Shown here: piece by piece, positions 18,446 through 27,151 of the stretch
How positions within the stretch are numbered: position 1 is the first letter of the stretch
Layout: every line of letters starts with the position of its first letter
From: Candidatus Fermentibacteraceae bacterium
Lineage (GTDB): Bacteria > Fermentibacterota > Fermentibacteria > Fermentibacterales > JCC-6
Direction: 5' to 3'
Assembly: GCA_016744855.1 (NCBI GenBank)
Contig: JADGDO010000001.1
Span: forward strand, 328,811 to 373,485
Length of the DNA: 44,675 bases
Notes under the pieces: generated by a model
Seen by the model: only the letters and a program-made list of their open reading frames with translations
The model's database searches: none
What the model was told of the DNA's origin: nothing
Position numbers and translations under genes: made by a program

Positions 18446-19531
18446 CTATTTCATGTGTTTCGCCAAGTACAGCATTCTCTCATGAATGTAAGGGAATACC
18501 TCTTTGTAGGCTTCACAGTACTTGTTCAAGCCGTTTACTCTACTTCTTCGGCAGCCATTCCTGCAGATATCAAGCCAGCGACATTTCAAGCAGTCATCGT
18601 AACGAAGGGATTCGCTTATGAAATCTGTCAACTGAGGGTTGTTCTGGATATCTTCCACACTGTCTTCGTTTATGCTGCCCAATCTGTAGTCATCGAGCGC
18701 ATAAAAATCGCATGGGAAAACAGAACCATCTGCTTCGATAACGAACTGGTTTGAACAGCGTCCCACCATATGGCAGACGTAGGGATTATCTCCCCTATAC
18801 AGTCTAAGAATATTGTCGAAGTAATCCAGGCTGATGTAATTCCCTGTTGTAATATCATCGAACCAAACATCAAAGAGGGTCTTAAGAAATGTAGTGTACT
18901 CACCTACACTCATCACATACTCTGCATCATCGCCTGACACCAGTGCCATCGCAGGTATGTACTGAATGTGTCTGATTCCCAGCTTCTGCAGATGTTTGTG
19001 AACTTCTGTTATGCGTTTTGAAATCCGCTTCGTTACAACGGACAGCACATTAAAGCTAACTCCCTTTTCCTGAAGAATCTTCAGAGCCCCTGCCACTCTG
19101 TGGTAGCTGCTTTTGCCGGCGGAATCTCTGCGGTAAAAGTCGTGTATCTCTCTGGTTCCGTCCAGTGATAGACCGACTAAGTAATTATGCTTTTTGAATA
19201 GATCAGCCCACTCCTGATTAACTAGTATCCCGTTAGTCTGGATTGCGAATTTGACATTAACATTCTTTTTTTTCTCATCAACGCAACTATGAAAACTCCT
19301 AAAAAATTCAAGACCGGCAAGAGTAGGTTCTCCTCCCTGAAAGATGTAGATAACAGTGCCGTTCTCAGCATATGCAATTGACTTCTCAACAATGCTCTGC
19401 AATGTGGCTTCATTCATGAAACCACAGTCTCTGTTTAAGCGGTGCTCTGCTATGTCATTGTAAAAGCAGTAGGTACAGTTAAGGTTACATTTGCTGCTGC
19501 TGGGCTTTATCAGCATACACAGATTCTTCAT
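18446..19531 (-). CDS. Anaerobic sulfatase-maturating enzyme (radical SAM, SPASM)
   Basis: 361 residues from ATG 19531; an in-frame TTG at 19543 is the alternative. The radical SAM cluster motif is KCNLNCTYC (Cys15, Cys19, Cys22), followed by FQGGEPTLAG. The C-terminal SPASM region holds many Cys (CHMVGRCSN, GSVFPCDF, CLKCRWLDICRNGCRR, YCEAYKE) for two more 4Fe-4S clusters. These enzymes oxidise a Cys or Ser of sulfatases to formylglycine without oxygen. Last gene of the sulfatase operon: the Cys-type sulfatase encoded at 22700-24160 is the obvious substrate. It ends 5 bases from the convergent nucleotidyltransferase. Confidence 0.93.
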   Translation of the reverse strand: MKNLCMLIKPSSSKCNLNCTYCFYNDIAEHRLNRDCGFMNEATLQSIVEKSIAYAENGTVIYIFQGGEPTLAGLEFFRSFHSCVDEKKKNVNVKFAIQTNGILVNQEWADLFKKHNYLVGLSLDGTREIHDFYRRDSAGKSSYHRVAGALKILQEKGVSFNVLSVVTKRISKRITEVHKHLQKLGIRHIQYIPAMALVSGDDAEYVMSVGEYTTFLKTLFDVWFDDITTGNYISLDYFDNILRLYRGDNPYVCHMVGRCSNQFVIEADGSVFPCDFYALDDYRLGSINEDSVEDIQNNPQLTDFISESLRYDDCLKCRWLDICRNGCRRSRVNGLNKYCEAYKEVFPYIHERMLYLAKHMK

Positions 19532-19548
19532 CGTCTTTCCCAAAAAGC

Positions 19549-20880
19549 CTATCTCATTTCCGGCAGCCAGTCTCCGTGGAGGGTAATCAGTTCATCCACC
19601 ATTGCCCTGGTGTCTTCTATGGATAACTCGCTGGCAGTGTGCGGATCGAGCAGAGCTGCCTGATAAACATGATCTTTTCTCTTCTGGACAAATGCCTGAA
19701 TAACTAACTCGTGAACATTTATGTGAGTTCTGTTCAGGGCTGCAAGCTGAGGTGGCAATTTACCCAAGAAAGTTTTTTGAACTCCGTTGCCGTCAGCGAT
19801 ACACTTAACTTCAATGCAGGCGTTGTAGGGAAGGTTGGTAATAACACCCTCGTTCAGCACGTTTCCACCAAATTCGAATGATACCCCAGTGAGAATGGCT
19901 TCGATAATTCTGGAGCCGTATTCAGTGGTTCTGGTATGAGCGACCTTGCCATCGTCCAGAATTTTTTGTTTCATAGCGTCCCAGCCAGCGATCTGATCCT
20001 CACACCTTGTAATGTACTCATTTATCGGGATACGGTATTCATCTATCAACTCAGGGTATTGTCTCTTAATGAAGTAGGGATAATACTCAGCAGCGTGTTC
20101 ACTTGATTCAGTAATGTAGTATCCGAACTGACGCATCATTTCGTACCTGATTAAGTCGGGATATGATTTCTCATACTGTTCCGGATTGTCGAGGTAGGAG
20201 AATGCCTTCTTCTTAATCACAGGATAGATATCGTTGTCATACTGATCTGCTACCTTAAGCAACCAGCCCATATGATTGATACCGGCAATGACAGATCTGG
20301 GGTGAGGGTATTTCTCCTCTAAACCCAAATCTCGCAGAAGGTGCTTCACACACTCCTGAACCGAATGGCAAAGTCCAATAGTTTTGACCGCGGTGTATCG
20401 CTGCATATATCCAGTAACGATTGACATCGGGTTAACGTAATTCAGGAACCAGGCATCGGGACAAAGCTCCTCGATGTCCTGAGCAATTCCTTTCATTACC
20501 TTCAGAGTTCTCAGGCCTCGCATAATACCGCCGATACCGAGCGTATCTGCAATAGTCTGCTTCAAACCATACTCAGCTGGAATAGTGAAATCGGTAACTG
20601 TACATGGTTTATAGCCCCCGACCTGGATTGCATTAACTATGAATCCTGCGTCCTTGAGTGCTTCTCTTCTATCATCATATGCTACAATATCGCACTGGGA
20701 ACCCAGATTGGCTCGTATGTTATCCAGTATCAGTTTTGACTCTGAGAGTCGTCCCTGATCGATATCGAACAGGGCATATTCGGCACCTTCCAGAACGCCT
20801 GAAACCATGCAGTCCCCGATTACATTTCTGGCAAATATGGTACTTCCAGCTCCGAGGAAAGCGACTTTTGTTTGTTTCAT
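19549..20880 (-). CDS. Glycoside hydrolase family 4 (alpha-galactosidase/MelA-like, NAD- and Mn-dependent)
   Basis: 443 residues. The N-terminal Rossmann site is VAFLGAGSTIFARN. Metal and substrate motifs are CHSVQ (Cys171) and GINHMGW (His203), with NPMSIVTGYM before them. GH4 enzymes hydrolyse glycosides by transient oxidation at C3 using NAD and a divalent metal. The CHSV pattern is that of alpha-galactosidase, alpha-glucosidase or galacturonidase types, as against the 6-phospho-glycosidase types. There is no signal peptide, so it is cytoplasmic. GAGGT precedes the ATG, which sits 1 base from the stop of the GH36-like gene. Its place between sulfatase, GH36 and maturase suggests processing of desulfated oligosaccharides. 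Confidence 0.9.
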   Translation of the reverse strand: MKQTKVAFLGAGSTIFARNVIGDCMVSGVLEGAEYALFDIDQGRLSESKLILDNIRANLGSQCDIVAYDDRREALKDAGFIVNAIQVGGYKPCTVTDFTIPAEYGLKQTIADTLGIGGIMRGLRTLKVMKGIAQDIEELCPDAWFLNYVNPMSIVTGYMQRYTAVKTIGLCHSVQECVKHLLRDLGLEEKYPHPRSVIAGINHMGWLLKVADQYDNDIYPVIKKKAFSYLDNPEQYEKSYPDLIRYEMMRQFGYYITESSEHAAEYYPYFIKRQYPELIDEYRIPINEYITRCEDQIAGWDAMKQKILDDGKVAHTRTTEYGSRIIEAILTGVSFEFGGNVLNEGVITNLPYNACIEVKCIADGNGVQKTFLGKLPPQLAALNRTHINVHELVIQAFVQKRKDHVYQAALLDPHTASELSIEDTRAMVDELITLHGDWLPEMR

Positions 20881-20881
20881 T

Positions 20882-22612
20882 TCAGGTACCTCGCTTAGAA
20901 AGTTTGATGTATCCTGACAGAGGAAGTCTTACTTCAGACAGACCGTGCTGCACTACGTCACTAGGAACAGCTTCTCCGAAAACGTTGAACGCATCGCACT
21001 GCATAATGCTATCTGAGAACAGGACTACCTCTTCCAGCATTCCCCCATTGATAATGATGGTCTCAATTTCAGTATCCAATCTCAGGGTTTCATTTGCAAA
21101 CGTTACTATTAAACCTCTTCTTCCCTGTCTTCCCTCTAATCGGGAGTAGTTTCTTTCCGGATGGAAAGCCCTGAAATCCTCACTCAAGAACAACTCCCTG
21201 TTTTCCTTCCAGAAATCGATCCAGTGGCTAAGCATTTTTCCTTGTGCCTCTGTTATCTCATCTATCCTCACCGAGATCTGAGGAACGCTAAAGAGAATAT
21301 TGATAATCTGCAGAGCAGCGCTTTCAACAGTGTCTTCCCCAGACCACATGATCATATCGGAGTGCACAGCGGTGCTTCCAGAGAGTAATCTCAGATCAGT
21401 AGTTCTGACTCTGTTCTGAACCACATTCCCTGGACAGTCTGCTGCGCGGAAGATATTTCCATATTGCCTCATTGCCGGACCTGTATAGATTTGTCTGAAC
21501 TCGATCATTGCATCTTCTTTGAGTTCCTTAACCTGAGTAACAAGATCCTTGAACAAGGTATCGAAAGCTATCTGTAAGGAGCCAATATCATATCCGCTAT
21601 TCTCGCTCAATTCAGCTCGGTTTAATGTGAACGAATCCACGAAATCAAGCTTCAGTCCGTCCACATCGAATTCCCTAATACAATCCAAGTAAGTACTTAT
21701 TAAGTAGTCCCTTACTTCCTTAAATCTTATGTCCAGTACTCCCGCTTCCAGTTCCTCGATCTGATAAATCAATCTATCCTTGAATTGATCCCATTTCTCT
21801 GATTTAAATCCAATAAATGGCACTGCATACCAAAGCAAATATTTCATTCCCATGCTGTGTATTCTATCCACGTGGGCCCTCAGGCCATTAGGAAACCTCT
21901 TTTGGGATGGTTTCCAGTCGCCACAATACGCATACCCCCTGTTGCTGTCATCGGTTTGCCAGCCATCATCAACGATTACAGATTCAAGTCCAAAGTGGAC
22001 AAATCGCTCACACTGTTTTTCGATCTCTTCAGAACTGAATTCCTGATGAAAGCTGTACCAGGTTGAGTACATCGGTTGAAAGCAGGCATCAGTTGATTCC
22101 AGTGGCGGATAAAAATTCTCATGCCATTTCGAGACATCCTGCAATGACCGGTAAAACGGTATTTCCCGAGTGTCAAAGCGTAGTCGGACTGAATAGTTCT
22201 CTCTCGCCTGGGTGTTCTCTGTGAAAAGGAATATCATGCCCTTTACAACTTTATCCTCTTCGCTTACACCCATTACAAACTGATGGGCATTCAGAGCATC
22301 AGACAATGCAACCGTAAGCCTGTTCTGATTATTCAAGTTAAGAAGCGTTCCGACTGGAGCGTATGTTGTTGCCTTTGACTCAAATCCACCCCAGTCTGTC
22401 CAGAGCAGCTTAATACCTCTGTCTCCGAATTGCCCCGGAGTCCAATAAGCATGTACATCATTTAAAGGGAAGGAGAACTCTATTTTCATTTTCTTGTAGC
22501 AGAGTTTCTCATCTGACCGGAAATCCAGCTGATACTCGACGATTTGCTTCGACTCGGTTTTTAGAACAGAGCAAACTATCGCTTCATCATTCGTGCTTAT
22601 GTTGATATTCAT
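20882..22612 (-). CDS. GH36-like alpha-galactosidase (clan GH-D)
   Basis: 576 residues from ATG 22612; a TTG at 22618 is equally possible since neither has a strong ribosome-binding site. The N-terminal beta domain (about 1-180) precedes a TIM barrel with YSTWYSFHQEF, ESVIVDDGWQ, the K-x-D nucleophile segment GLKLDFVD and the acid/base segment RAADCPGN. Counted from the TTG start these are Asp325 and Asp394, a spacing normal for GH36. The C-terminal domain is beta-rich. No signal peptide, so probably cytoplasmic. It hydrolyses terminal alpha-galactosyl (or related) bonds. Shorter than bacterial GH36 enzymes of about 700 residues, closer to the short subgroup. Operon with GH4 and sulfatase. 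Confidence 0.85.
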   Translation of the reverse strand: MNINISTNDEAIVCSVLKTESKQIVEYQLDFRSDEKLCYKKMKIEFSFPLNDVHAYWTPGQFGDRGIKLLWTDWGGFESKATTYAPVGTLLNLNNQNRLTVALSDALNAHQFVMGVSEEDKVVKGMIFLFTENTQARENYSVRLRFDTREIPFYRSLQDVSKWHENFYPPLESTDACFQPMYSTWYSFHQEFSSEEIEKQCERFVHFGLESVIVDDGWQTDDSNRGYAYCGDWKPSQKRFPNGLRAHVDRIHSMGMKYLLWYAVPFIGFKSEKWDQFKDRLIYQIEELEAGVLDIRFKEVRDYLISTYLDCIREFDVDGLKLDFVDSFTLNRAELSENSGYDIGSLQIAFDTLFKDLVTQVKELKEDAMIEFRQIYTGPAMRQYGNIFRAADCPGNVVQNRVRTTDLRLLSGSTAVHSDMIMWSGEDTVESAALQIINILFSVPQISVRIDEITEAQGKMLSHWIDFWKENRELFLSEDFRAFHPERNYSRLEGRQGRRGLIVTFANETLRLDTEIETIIINGGMLEEVVLFSDSIMQCDAFNVFGEAVPSDVVQHGLSEVRLPLSGYIKLSKRGT

Positions 22613-22699
22613 CAGCAAACCAACACGATCTGCAGCTGTAAGCTACATCTCAATGTGGACCGAGACCCACCAACCAGTCCGGAATTCAGGTATACAGCC

Positions 22700-24160
22700 T
22701 CAACCATTGATGATCCCCGGTCCGTAGGGAGCCAGACTGATGGTTATATAGGAGCAGGTAGCTGCATCTTTGGTTTCGTAAGCAAACTGCCACATCTTTC
22801 GACACATCTCCTTGATTACAGGTTTCATAGATAGATCATCGATTAGATTCTTCATTTCGTAGGGATCAGTTTCCAAATCATATAACTCATCGTAATCAAA
22901 CGCATTGAAGACATATTTGTATTTCTTGTTGAATACAGATCTTTGAATCCCGTAAATTTCATTACCGTTGGTCTGAGTGAAAAGATCAGTTCGCCAATCA
23001 TCAGGTTGAGAATCTCTGAGAAATGGAACAAGTGATCTGCCGGTGAATTCTATATCTGATTCAATCCCGGCCAATTCCAGTATTGTGGGTCCGAAATCCG
23101 CCAAGGATACCAGATCATCCACGACTCCGGGAGATATTCCCGGACCGCTAACAGCACTGCAAATATTGTACCCTTCCTTAAAACATGGCAGGCCCTTTGT
23201 CCATAAGCCGTGTGCTCCCATGTAATCACCATGATCGGTCAGGTACATGACTATTGTGTTGTCTTGAATCCCTTTTTCACTGATAGAGTCAAGAACCTCC
23301 CCAAACAGATAGTCCTCATAGGAACAGTAGGCATAATACCTTCTGATGCTTTCCTTATGCTCCTCTTCCGTAAGATCAAATCTTTCCTGCGTTCTTCGAT
23401 ACAAGGCTGGTTTGTCTTCCATTGAATCATGGAAATTGGGAGGCAGTTCTATCTCCACATCCCTATATAGATTCAGGAACCTTTCAGGCGGCCTGTAGGG
23501 ATCATGGGGTCCTACAGTACCAACAAACATGAACATGGGTTTTTCGCTGCTGTAATCCCGAATTGCTTTACATGCTGCTTCAACTCTTTGATTGTCATTA
23601 TACGGATTATCTGATACTCCGAAGTGAACATACTTCTGGTATCCCTCTCTTATGATCCTGCCAAACGACTTCTCATTTGTTTCTTTATCATATTCTGTTA
23701 CACCGTCAAAAACCCGGTCCCATTCCCTGGCGATAGGTTTGTTCTCTTCAGGGAAACTGCCATACTTGACGCCTTCCTGGAGAACCCTGTTGAATCCCCT
23801 GTCCGATGGACCTTCAAACGCACTCACATGCCACTTCCCGGCAAACAGAGTTTCATATCCGTTTTTCTGCAGTTCCTCAGGCCACATCCTGACCCCGTCA
23901 AATACTGTTCTGGAGATGGCATTGTCAACTAATACATTATTCCAGACTCCATGTTCTGCAGGAAACAAACCGGTAAAAAACGTTGCTCTACTGGGGCAGC
24001 AATGAGGAGCAGGACAGTAACTCTCAGTGAAATGTTTTGCATTCTCCAGAAATCTGTCAATATTGGGTGTCTTTGCTGGTGAGTCCTTCAGCATTGTCGA
24101 AGCATTCTGTTGATCTGTCATGAATACTACAATATTGGGTTTACTCATTGTGTGACACAT
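22700..24160 (-). CDS. Cys-type sulfatase (S1 family)
   Basis: 486 residues (ATG 24160; ATG 24148, starting MSKPNIVVFMTDQQ, is also possible). The metal-binding N-terminus IVVFMTDQQ and the formylglycine motif CCPSRATFFTG (CxPSR; Cys54 would be oxidised to formylglycine) define an S1 sulfatase. YLTDHGDYMGAHG carries the second metal and phosphate-side residues. No signal peptide is seen, so desulfation would occur in the cytoplasm, unlike many periplasmic polysaccharide sulfatases. Cys-type rather than Ser-type. First gene of the minus-strand operon with GH36, GH4 and the maturase that would activate it. The sulfated substrate cannot be named. Confidence 0.92.
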   Translation of the reverse strand: MCHTMSKPNIVVFMTDQQNASTMLKDSPAKTPNIDRFLENAKHFTESYCPAPHCCPSRATFFTGLFPAEHGVWNNVLVDNAISRTVFDGVRMWPEELQKNGYETLFAGKWHVSAFEGPSDRGFNRVLQEGVKYGSFPEENKPIAREWDRVFDGVTEYDKETNEKSFGRIIREGYQKYVHFGVSDNPYNDNQRVEAACKAIRDYSSEKPMFMFVGTVGPHDPYRPPERFLNLYRDVEIELPPNFHDSMEDKPALYRRTQERFDLTEEEHKESIRRYYAYCSYEDYLFGEVLDSISEKGIQDNTIVMYLTDHGDYMGAHGLWTKGLPCFKEGYNICSAVSGPGISPGVVDDLVSLADFGPTILELAGIESDIEFTGRSLVPFLRDSQPDDWRTDLFTQTNGNEIYGIQRSVFNKKYKYVFNAFDYDELYDLETDPYEMKNLIDDLSMKPVIKEMCRKMWQFAYETKDAATCSYITISLAPYGPGIING

Positions 24161-24498
24161 CCCGTCATTAATATCTGTAGCTAGCCAGTTCTTTTCTCTG
24201 TTCGTTAGTCAAGAAGTGAAGACCTTGTACCGTCAGGAAGAATACTGCTGTTCGAAAGAACTATATCTCTTGTCCAGAGACTATGCAATCCGGAAAGCAT
24301 CTACTCAGAATATGGTACTCATCACAAACATTTTCGATTGAATTAGTAGTTCATCAAACTAATTTACTTCTTGTACAGATGTTCCTGTAATTAACCTCAC
24401 ATATGAATTCCGATTCTCATGACAGAAAAATCAATGAAACCCGGTTAGTTTATAATTCATGTAAACTCCGAAGCATTCATGATGTAAGCGTGCTGGAA

Positions 24499-24541
24499 AG
24501 CCGAAATCACAGATGGTATGCCTAATGATTCTAATTCGGCT
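24499..24541 (-). terminator. Possible terminator of the FG-GAP gene, formed around repeat R1
   Basis: AGCCGAA (24499-24505) and TTCGGCT (24535-24541) form a perfect 7-bp stem with a long 29-base loop containing the R1 core, 5 bases downstream of the FG-GAP stop on the minus strand. The tail has only TTT. Confidence 0.35.
24515..24540 (+). repeat. Dispersed repeat R1 (5' fragment)
   Basis: Begins GGTATGCCTAATGATTCT like R5 and R8, then stops. The 50-60 bases before it (from about 24460) also resemble the leader of R5 (GTAAACTC...AAGC). Confidence 0.55.
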
Positions 24542-24546
24542 AAGAA

Positions 24547-26358
24547 TTACTTAAGAACAACAACTCGCTCTGTTGAAGCAAACCCTTCAGCTTGCATGTT
24601 GCAGAAATAAACTCCCGCTGAAAGACCGGAAAAATTCACTGAATGTGTACCAGTAATAAACTCCTGTGAAACACTACCAACAACTCTTCCGGAAACATCA
24701 TAAACGAAAAGTTCTACCATCCCTGTTTCTGGAACTGATACCAAAGCTAAAAAGAAACCGTGAGATGGATTCTCAGATACAAGTAATGACCAGGAATGTT
24801 CGGTGTCGGCAATTCCTAATGGAGAGTAACTAAAGGATACTTCAAACACTTCCGGGGAAACCGTGGGATCAGATCTTTCTAAAATAGCTTTGTACTGAAG
24901 ATACCTCGTGGAATTTGCAAGAATTCCAGAAAGAGGAGTATCTGGAGAATACACCGTATCAGACCAGGCTCCCATATCTGAATAATCCTGTGAACTTCTA
25001 AACTGATAACTAACAGAAGAACCTGAAGGTATCTCTGAGCTAGACATGAAGGTGTCCCAAGTCTCTACTCCACCGGTATCAAGTATGGAAGATTCAATGG
25101 TGCCTGTTGCTTGATAACTAAAGATATTCCACCAGCTGATGAAGCCATTATATAATCCAGATCCCAAAACATCTGGATATCCATCTCCATCAAAATCGGC
25201 GGAGTATACAGACCATGCTCCATAAAATGCTCCATCGACTGTATGTTCTATCCAACTTGTCCCTGTGCCATCTGCGTTCTCCCACCAGGTGATGAGACTA
25301 CTTTCACATGAAGCTCCCAGAACATCTACATCTCCGTCTAGATCGACATCAGCGGAGCAAACAGAGTAAGACCCATCATAATCTCCATCAACTACATGCT
25401 CAATCCAACTTGATCCTGAACCATCTGCATTCTCACACCAAATAATGTCATCAGCATTGTGTGCAGCTGATAGGATATCTTCATCTCCATCTCCATCCAC
25501 ATCGGCGGAAGCAACAGAGCGAAACCTTTCCCAAAGTACATCGATTTCATGCTTAGTCCAGCTTGTTCCAGTGCCATCCACATTCTCCCACCAGTTTATC
25601 GTACCGGAAAACTTCACGCTTCCCAGAATATCTGCATCTCCATCTCCATCAACATCAGCGGAGAAAAGTGATGTGGTAGAAGAAACACCCGAATCAACGA
25701 CATGTTCTATCCAATTTTCTGCTGAACCATCTGTGTTCTCCCACCATGAGAGGTCAGAAGAATATTCTCCATGCGCCAGAATATCGGCATCACCATCGCC
25801 ATCGACATCAACTGCGGAAACAGCACGAACTATATCAACTGCCCCATAAATAGTATGCTTTATCCAACTTGTTCCAGTGCCATCTGTATTCTCCCACCAG
25901 GCTATGGTATAGGCACCGTGTCCAGTTCCCAGAATATCAACATCACCGTCACCATCCAGATCGGTTGAGTAAACAGACCAGGCTCCATTAAAGTCTCCAT
26001 CAACTATATGCCTAGTCCAATTTATTCCAGTACCATCTGTGTTCTCCCACCAGGCTATCTGATCAAGATTCTTCGCAGCTCCCAGGACATCTGCATCTCC
26101 ATCTCCATCTATATCGGTGGCGTAAATTCTTTTCCAACCAAAAAATCGGGAGTCAACTGTATGCTCAAGTGATGGAATGAGTTCATTTGTCAATTTCAGC
26201 TTCTGTCCATTGAAATCAATGTGATCTGAAGTCCAGAAGAAATTACTCCAGTCGGAAACCGGGCCTTCTACACCCCCACCGCCAGACCAATCGGTCTGGG
26301 TTACTGTGCTAGCGAATACCATTGAAAAGAGCAATCCAGACAGTAAAATAGAGCGCAT
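24547..26358 (-). CDS. Secreted seven-repeat FG-GAP/VCBS protein with sorting-like tail
   Basis: 603 residues. Signal peptide (SILLSGLLFSMVFAS), then seven FG-GAP/VCBS repeats (about residues 60-420), each with D-x-D-G-D-G-D-x-D calcium-binding loops and WWENxDGTG. Seven repeats suggest a seven-bladed calcium-stabilised propeller. A beta domain follows (VSYQFRSSQDYSDMGAWSDT), then a FlgD-like tail ending in RVVVLK. GGAGG precedes the ATG. Probably surface-exposed or secreted, with binding or adhesion the likely role. The protein at 33791-35620 is a close paralogue with the same seven-repeat plan and end. It sits between repeats R1 and R2. Confidence 0.88.
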   Translation of the reverse strand: MRSILLSGLLFSMVFASTVTQTDWSGGGGVEGPVSDWSNFFWTSDHIDFNGQKLKLTNELIPSLEHTVDSRFFGWKRIYATDIDGDGDADVLGAAKNLDQIAWWENTDGTGINWTRHIVDGDFNGAWSVYSTDLDGDGDVDILGTGHGAYTIAWWENTDGTGTSWIKHTIYGAVDIVRAVSAVDVDGDGDADILAHGEYSSDLSWWENTDGSAENWIEHVVDSGVSSTTSLFSADVDGDGDADILGSVKFSGTINWWENVDGTGTSWTKHEIDVLWERFRSVASADVDGDGDEDILSAAHNADDIIWCENADGSGSSWIEHVVDGDYDGSYSVCSADVDLDGDVDVLGASCESSLITWWENADGTGTSWIEHTVDGAFYGAWSVYSADFDGDGYPDVLGSGLYNGFISWWNIFSYQATGTIESSILDTGGVETWDTFMSSSEIPSGSSVSYQFRSSQDYSDMGAWSDTVYSPDTPLSGILANSTRYLQYKAILERSDPTVSPEVFEVSFSYSPLGIADTEHSWSLLVSENPSHGFFLALVSVPETGMVELFVYDVSGRVVGSVSQEFITGTHSVNFSGLSAGVYFCNMQAEGFASTERVVVLK

Positions 26359-26583
26359 AATATCCTCCGATAATGTGATATCGACAATTAAGCTGTAAAA
26401 TTGACTATAACTACCTTCATCAACCCTAGCAAGGATGCTCTACCCTGCATTTAATCAGGGGATTCAGCTGGATTCTGAACAAGTGAATGCTTGCAAGGAA
26501 GTAGTAATCAGTTCTCAAGACAATCAACCAACCTGCTTAAGACAGCATAAACACTTAGATTACAGAAAAATGCTGAGTATGCA

Positions 26584-26868
26584 AGTGTAAGCCGTCCCCG
26601 TGTTGCGCGGTTTATGCGCTCCATGGGTCTGAAATGCCGTACAGTAAAGAAGTTTACTACTACGACAAATTCAAAACACAACAAACCCATCTCGCCGAAT
26701 ATTCTTGATCGTAATTTTACTGTTGGCTCTCGGAACAAAGCCTGGGTAAGCGACATCACTTACATGAAGGTAGGTAGGAAATTCGTTCAGAGAATGAGTC
26801 GCAAAGGAAACTGCTGGGACAATGCTGTGGCTGAATCCTTTTATCTATTTGCAATGGTTTATAAGGCT
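26584..26868 (+). pseudogene. IS3-family transposase (OrfB) remnant with internal deletion
   Basis: Translates to RPRVARFMRSMGLKCRTVKKF...TTNSKHNKPISPN, then WVSDITYMK, then directly MSRKGNCWDNAVAESFY. In intact IS3-type transposases about 100 residues of the DDE domain separate the DIT and GNCWDN blocks; here they are missing (junction near 26770-26795), and the reading frame then runs into repeat R2 instead of the normal C-terminus. The upstream part and the partner orfA are absent. So an inactive fragment. I cannot see terminal inverted repeats. Confidence 0.85.
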
Positions 26869-26950
26869 GGTATCCCACCTGATTGCCATTTGGAAACTTT
26901 TCATCCCCTGGATCACAAAGCTCAATGAGCTACGATTTCACGGTTCAGCA
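26869..26950 (+). repeat. Dispersed repeat R2 (5' part)
   Basis: GGTATCCCACCTGATTGCCA then TTTGGAAAC match the start of R3, R4 and R7; similarity fades after about 80 bases. It abuts the transposase remnant. Confidence 0.6.
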
Positions 26951-27097
26951 TTAGAATAGGAGCATTTGCAGGTTAGATTCTTTGTGCCAACTGAAGCTAT
27001 TCTTCATAGGCAAAGGGAATGAAAGAGGACATTTGTTCGGTTATGTACACATTGCTCACTGTTATATATAATATTTCACATGACTTAAGGTGATGTA

Positions 27098-27126
27098 TTG
27101 GGACATTCAACCTCCTTGATTTTATA
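27098..27126 (+). promoter_or_regulatory. Candidate promoter of the SUMF1-type lipoprotein gene
   Basis: TTGGGA and TTTATA with a 17-base spacer, about 25 bases before the ATG at 27152. Confidence 0.4.
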
Positions 27127-27151
27127 GCAGTGATCTACGAAAGGCAAGGCA

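Larger units (their letters stand above)
24161..24546. other. Upstream region of the sulfatase operon with repeat fragment R1
   Basis: 386 bp. The part next to 24161 must carry the operon promoter on the minus strand, but I see no convincing -35/-10 pair. The left-over part contains the truncated repeat R1 and a hairpin directly after the FG-GAP gene (24499-24541). Confidence 0.4.

Noticed and set aside
25445-25849. Long plus-strand ORF opposite the FG-GAP gene (likewise 34587-34925)
   Set aside because: Ser/Pro-rich antisense shadow of the DGDGD repeats; no start signals.
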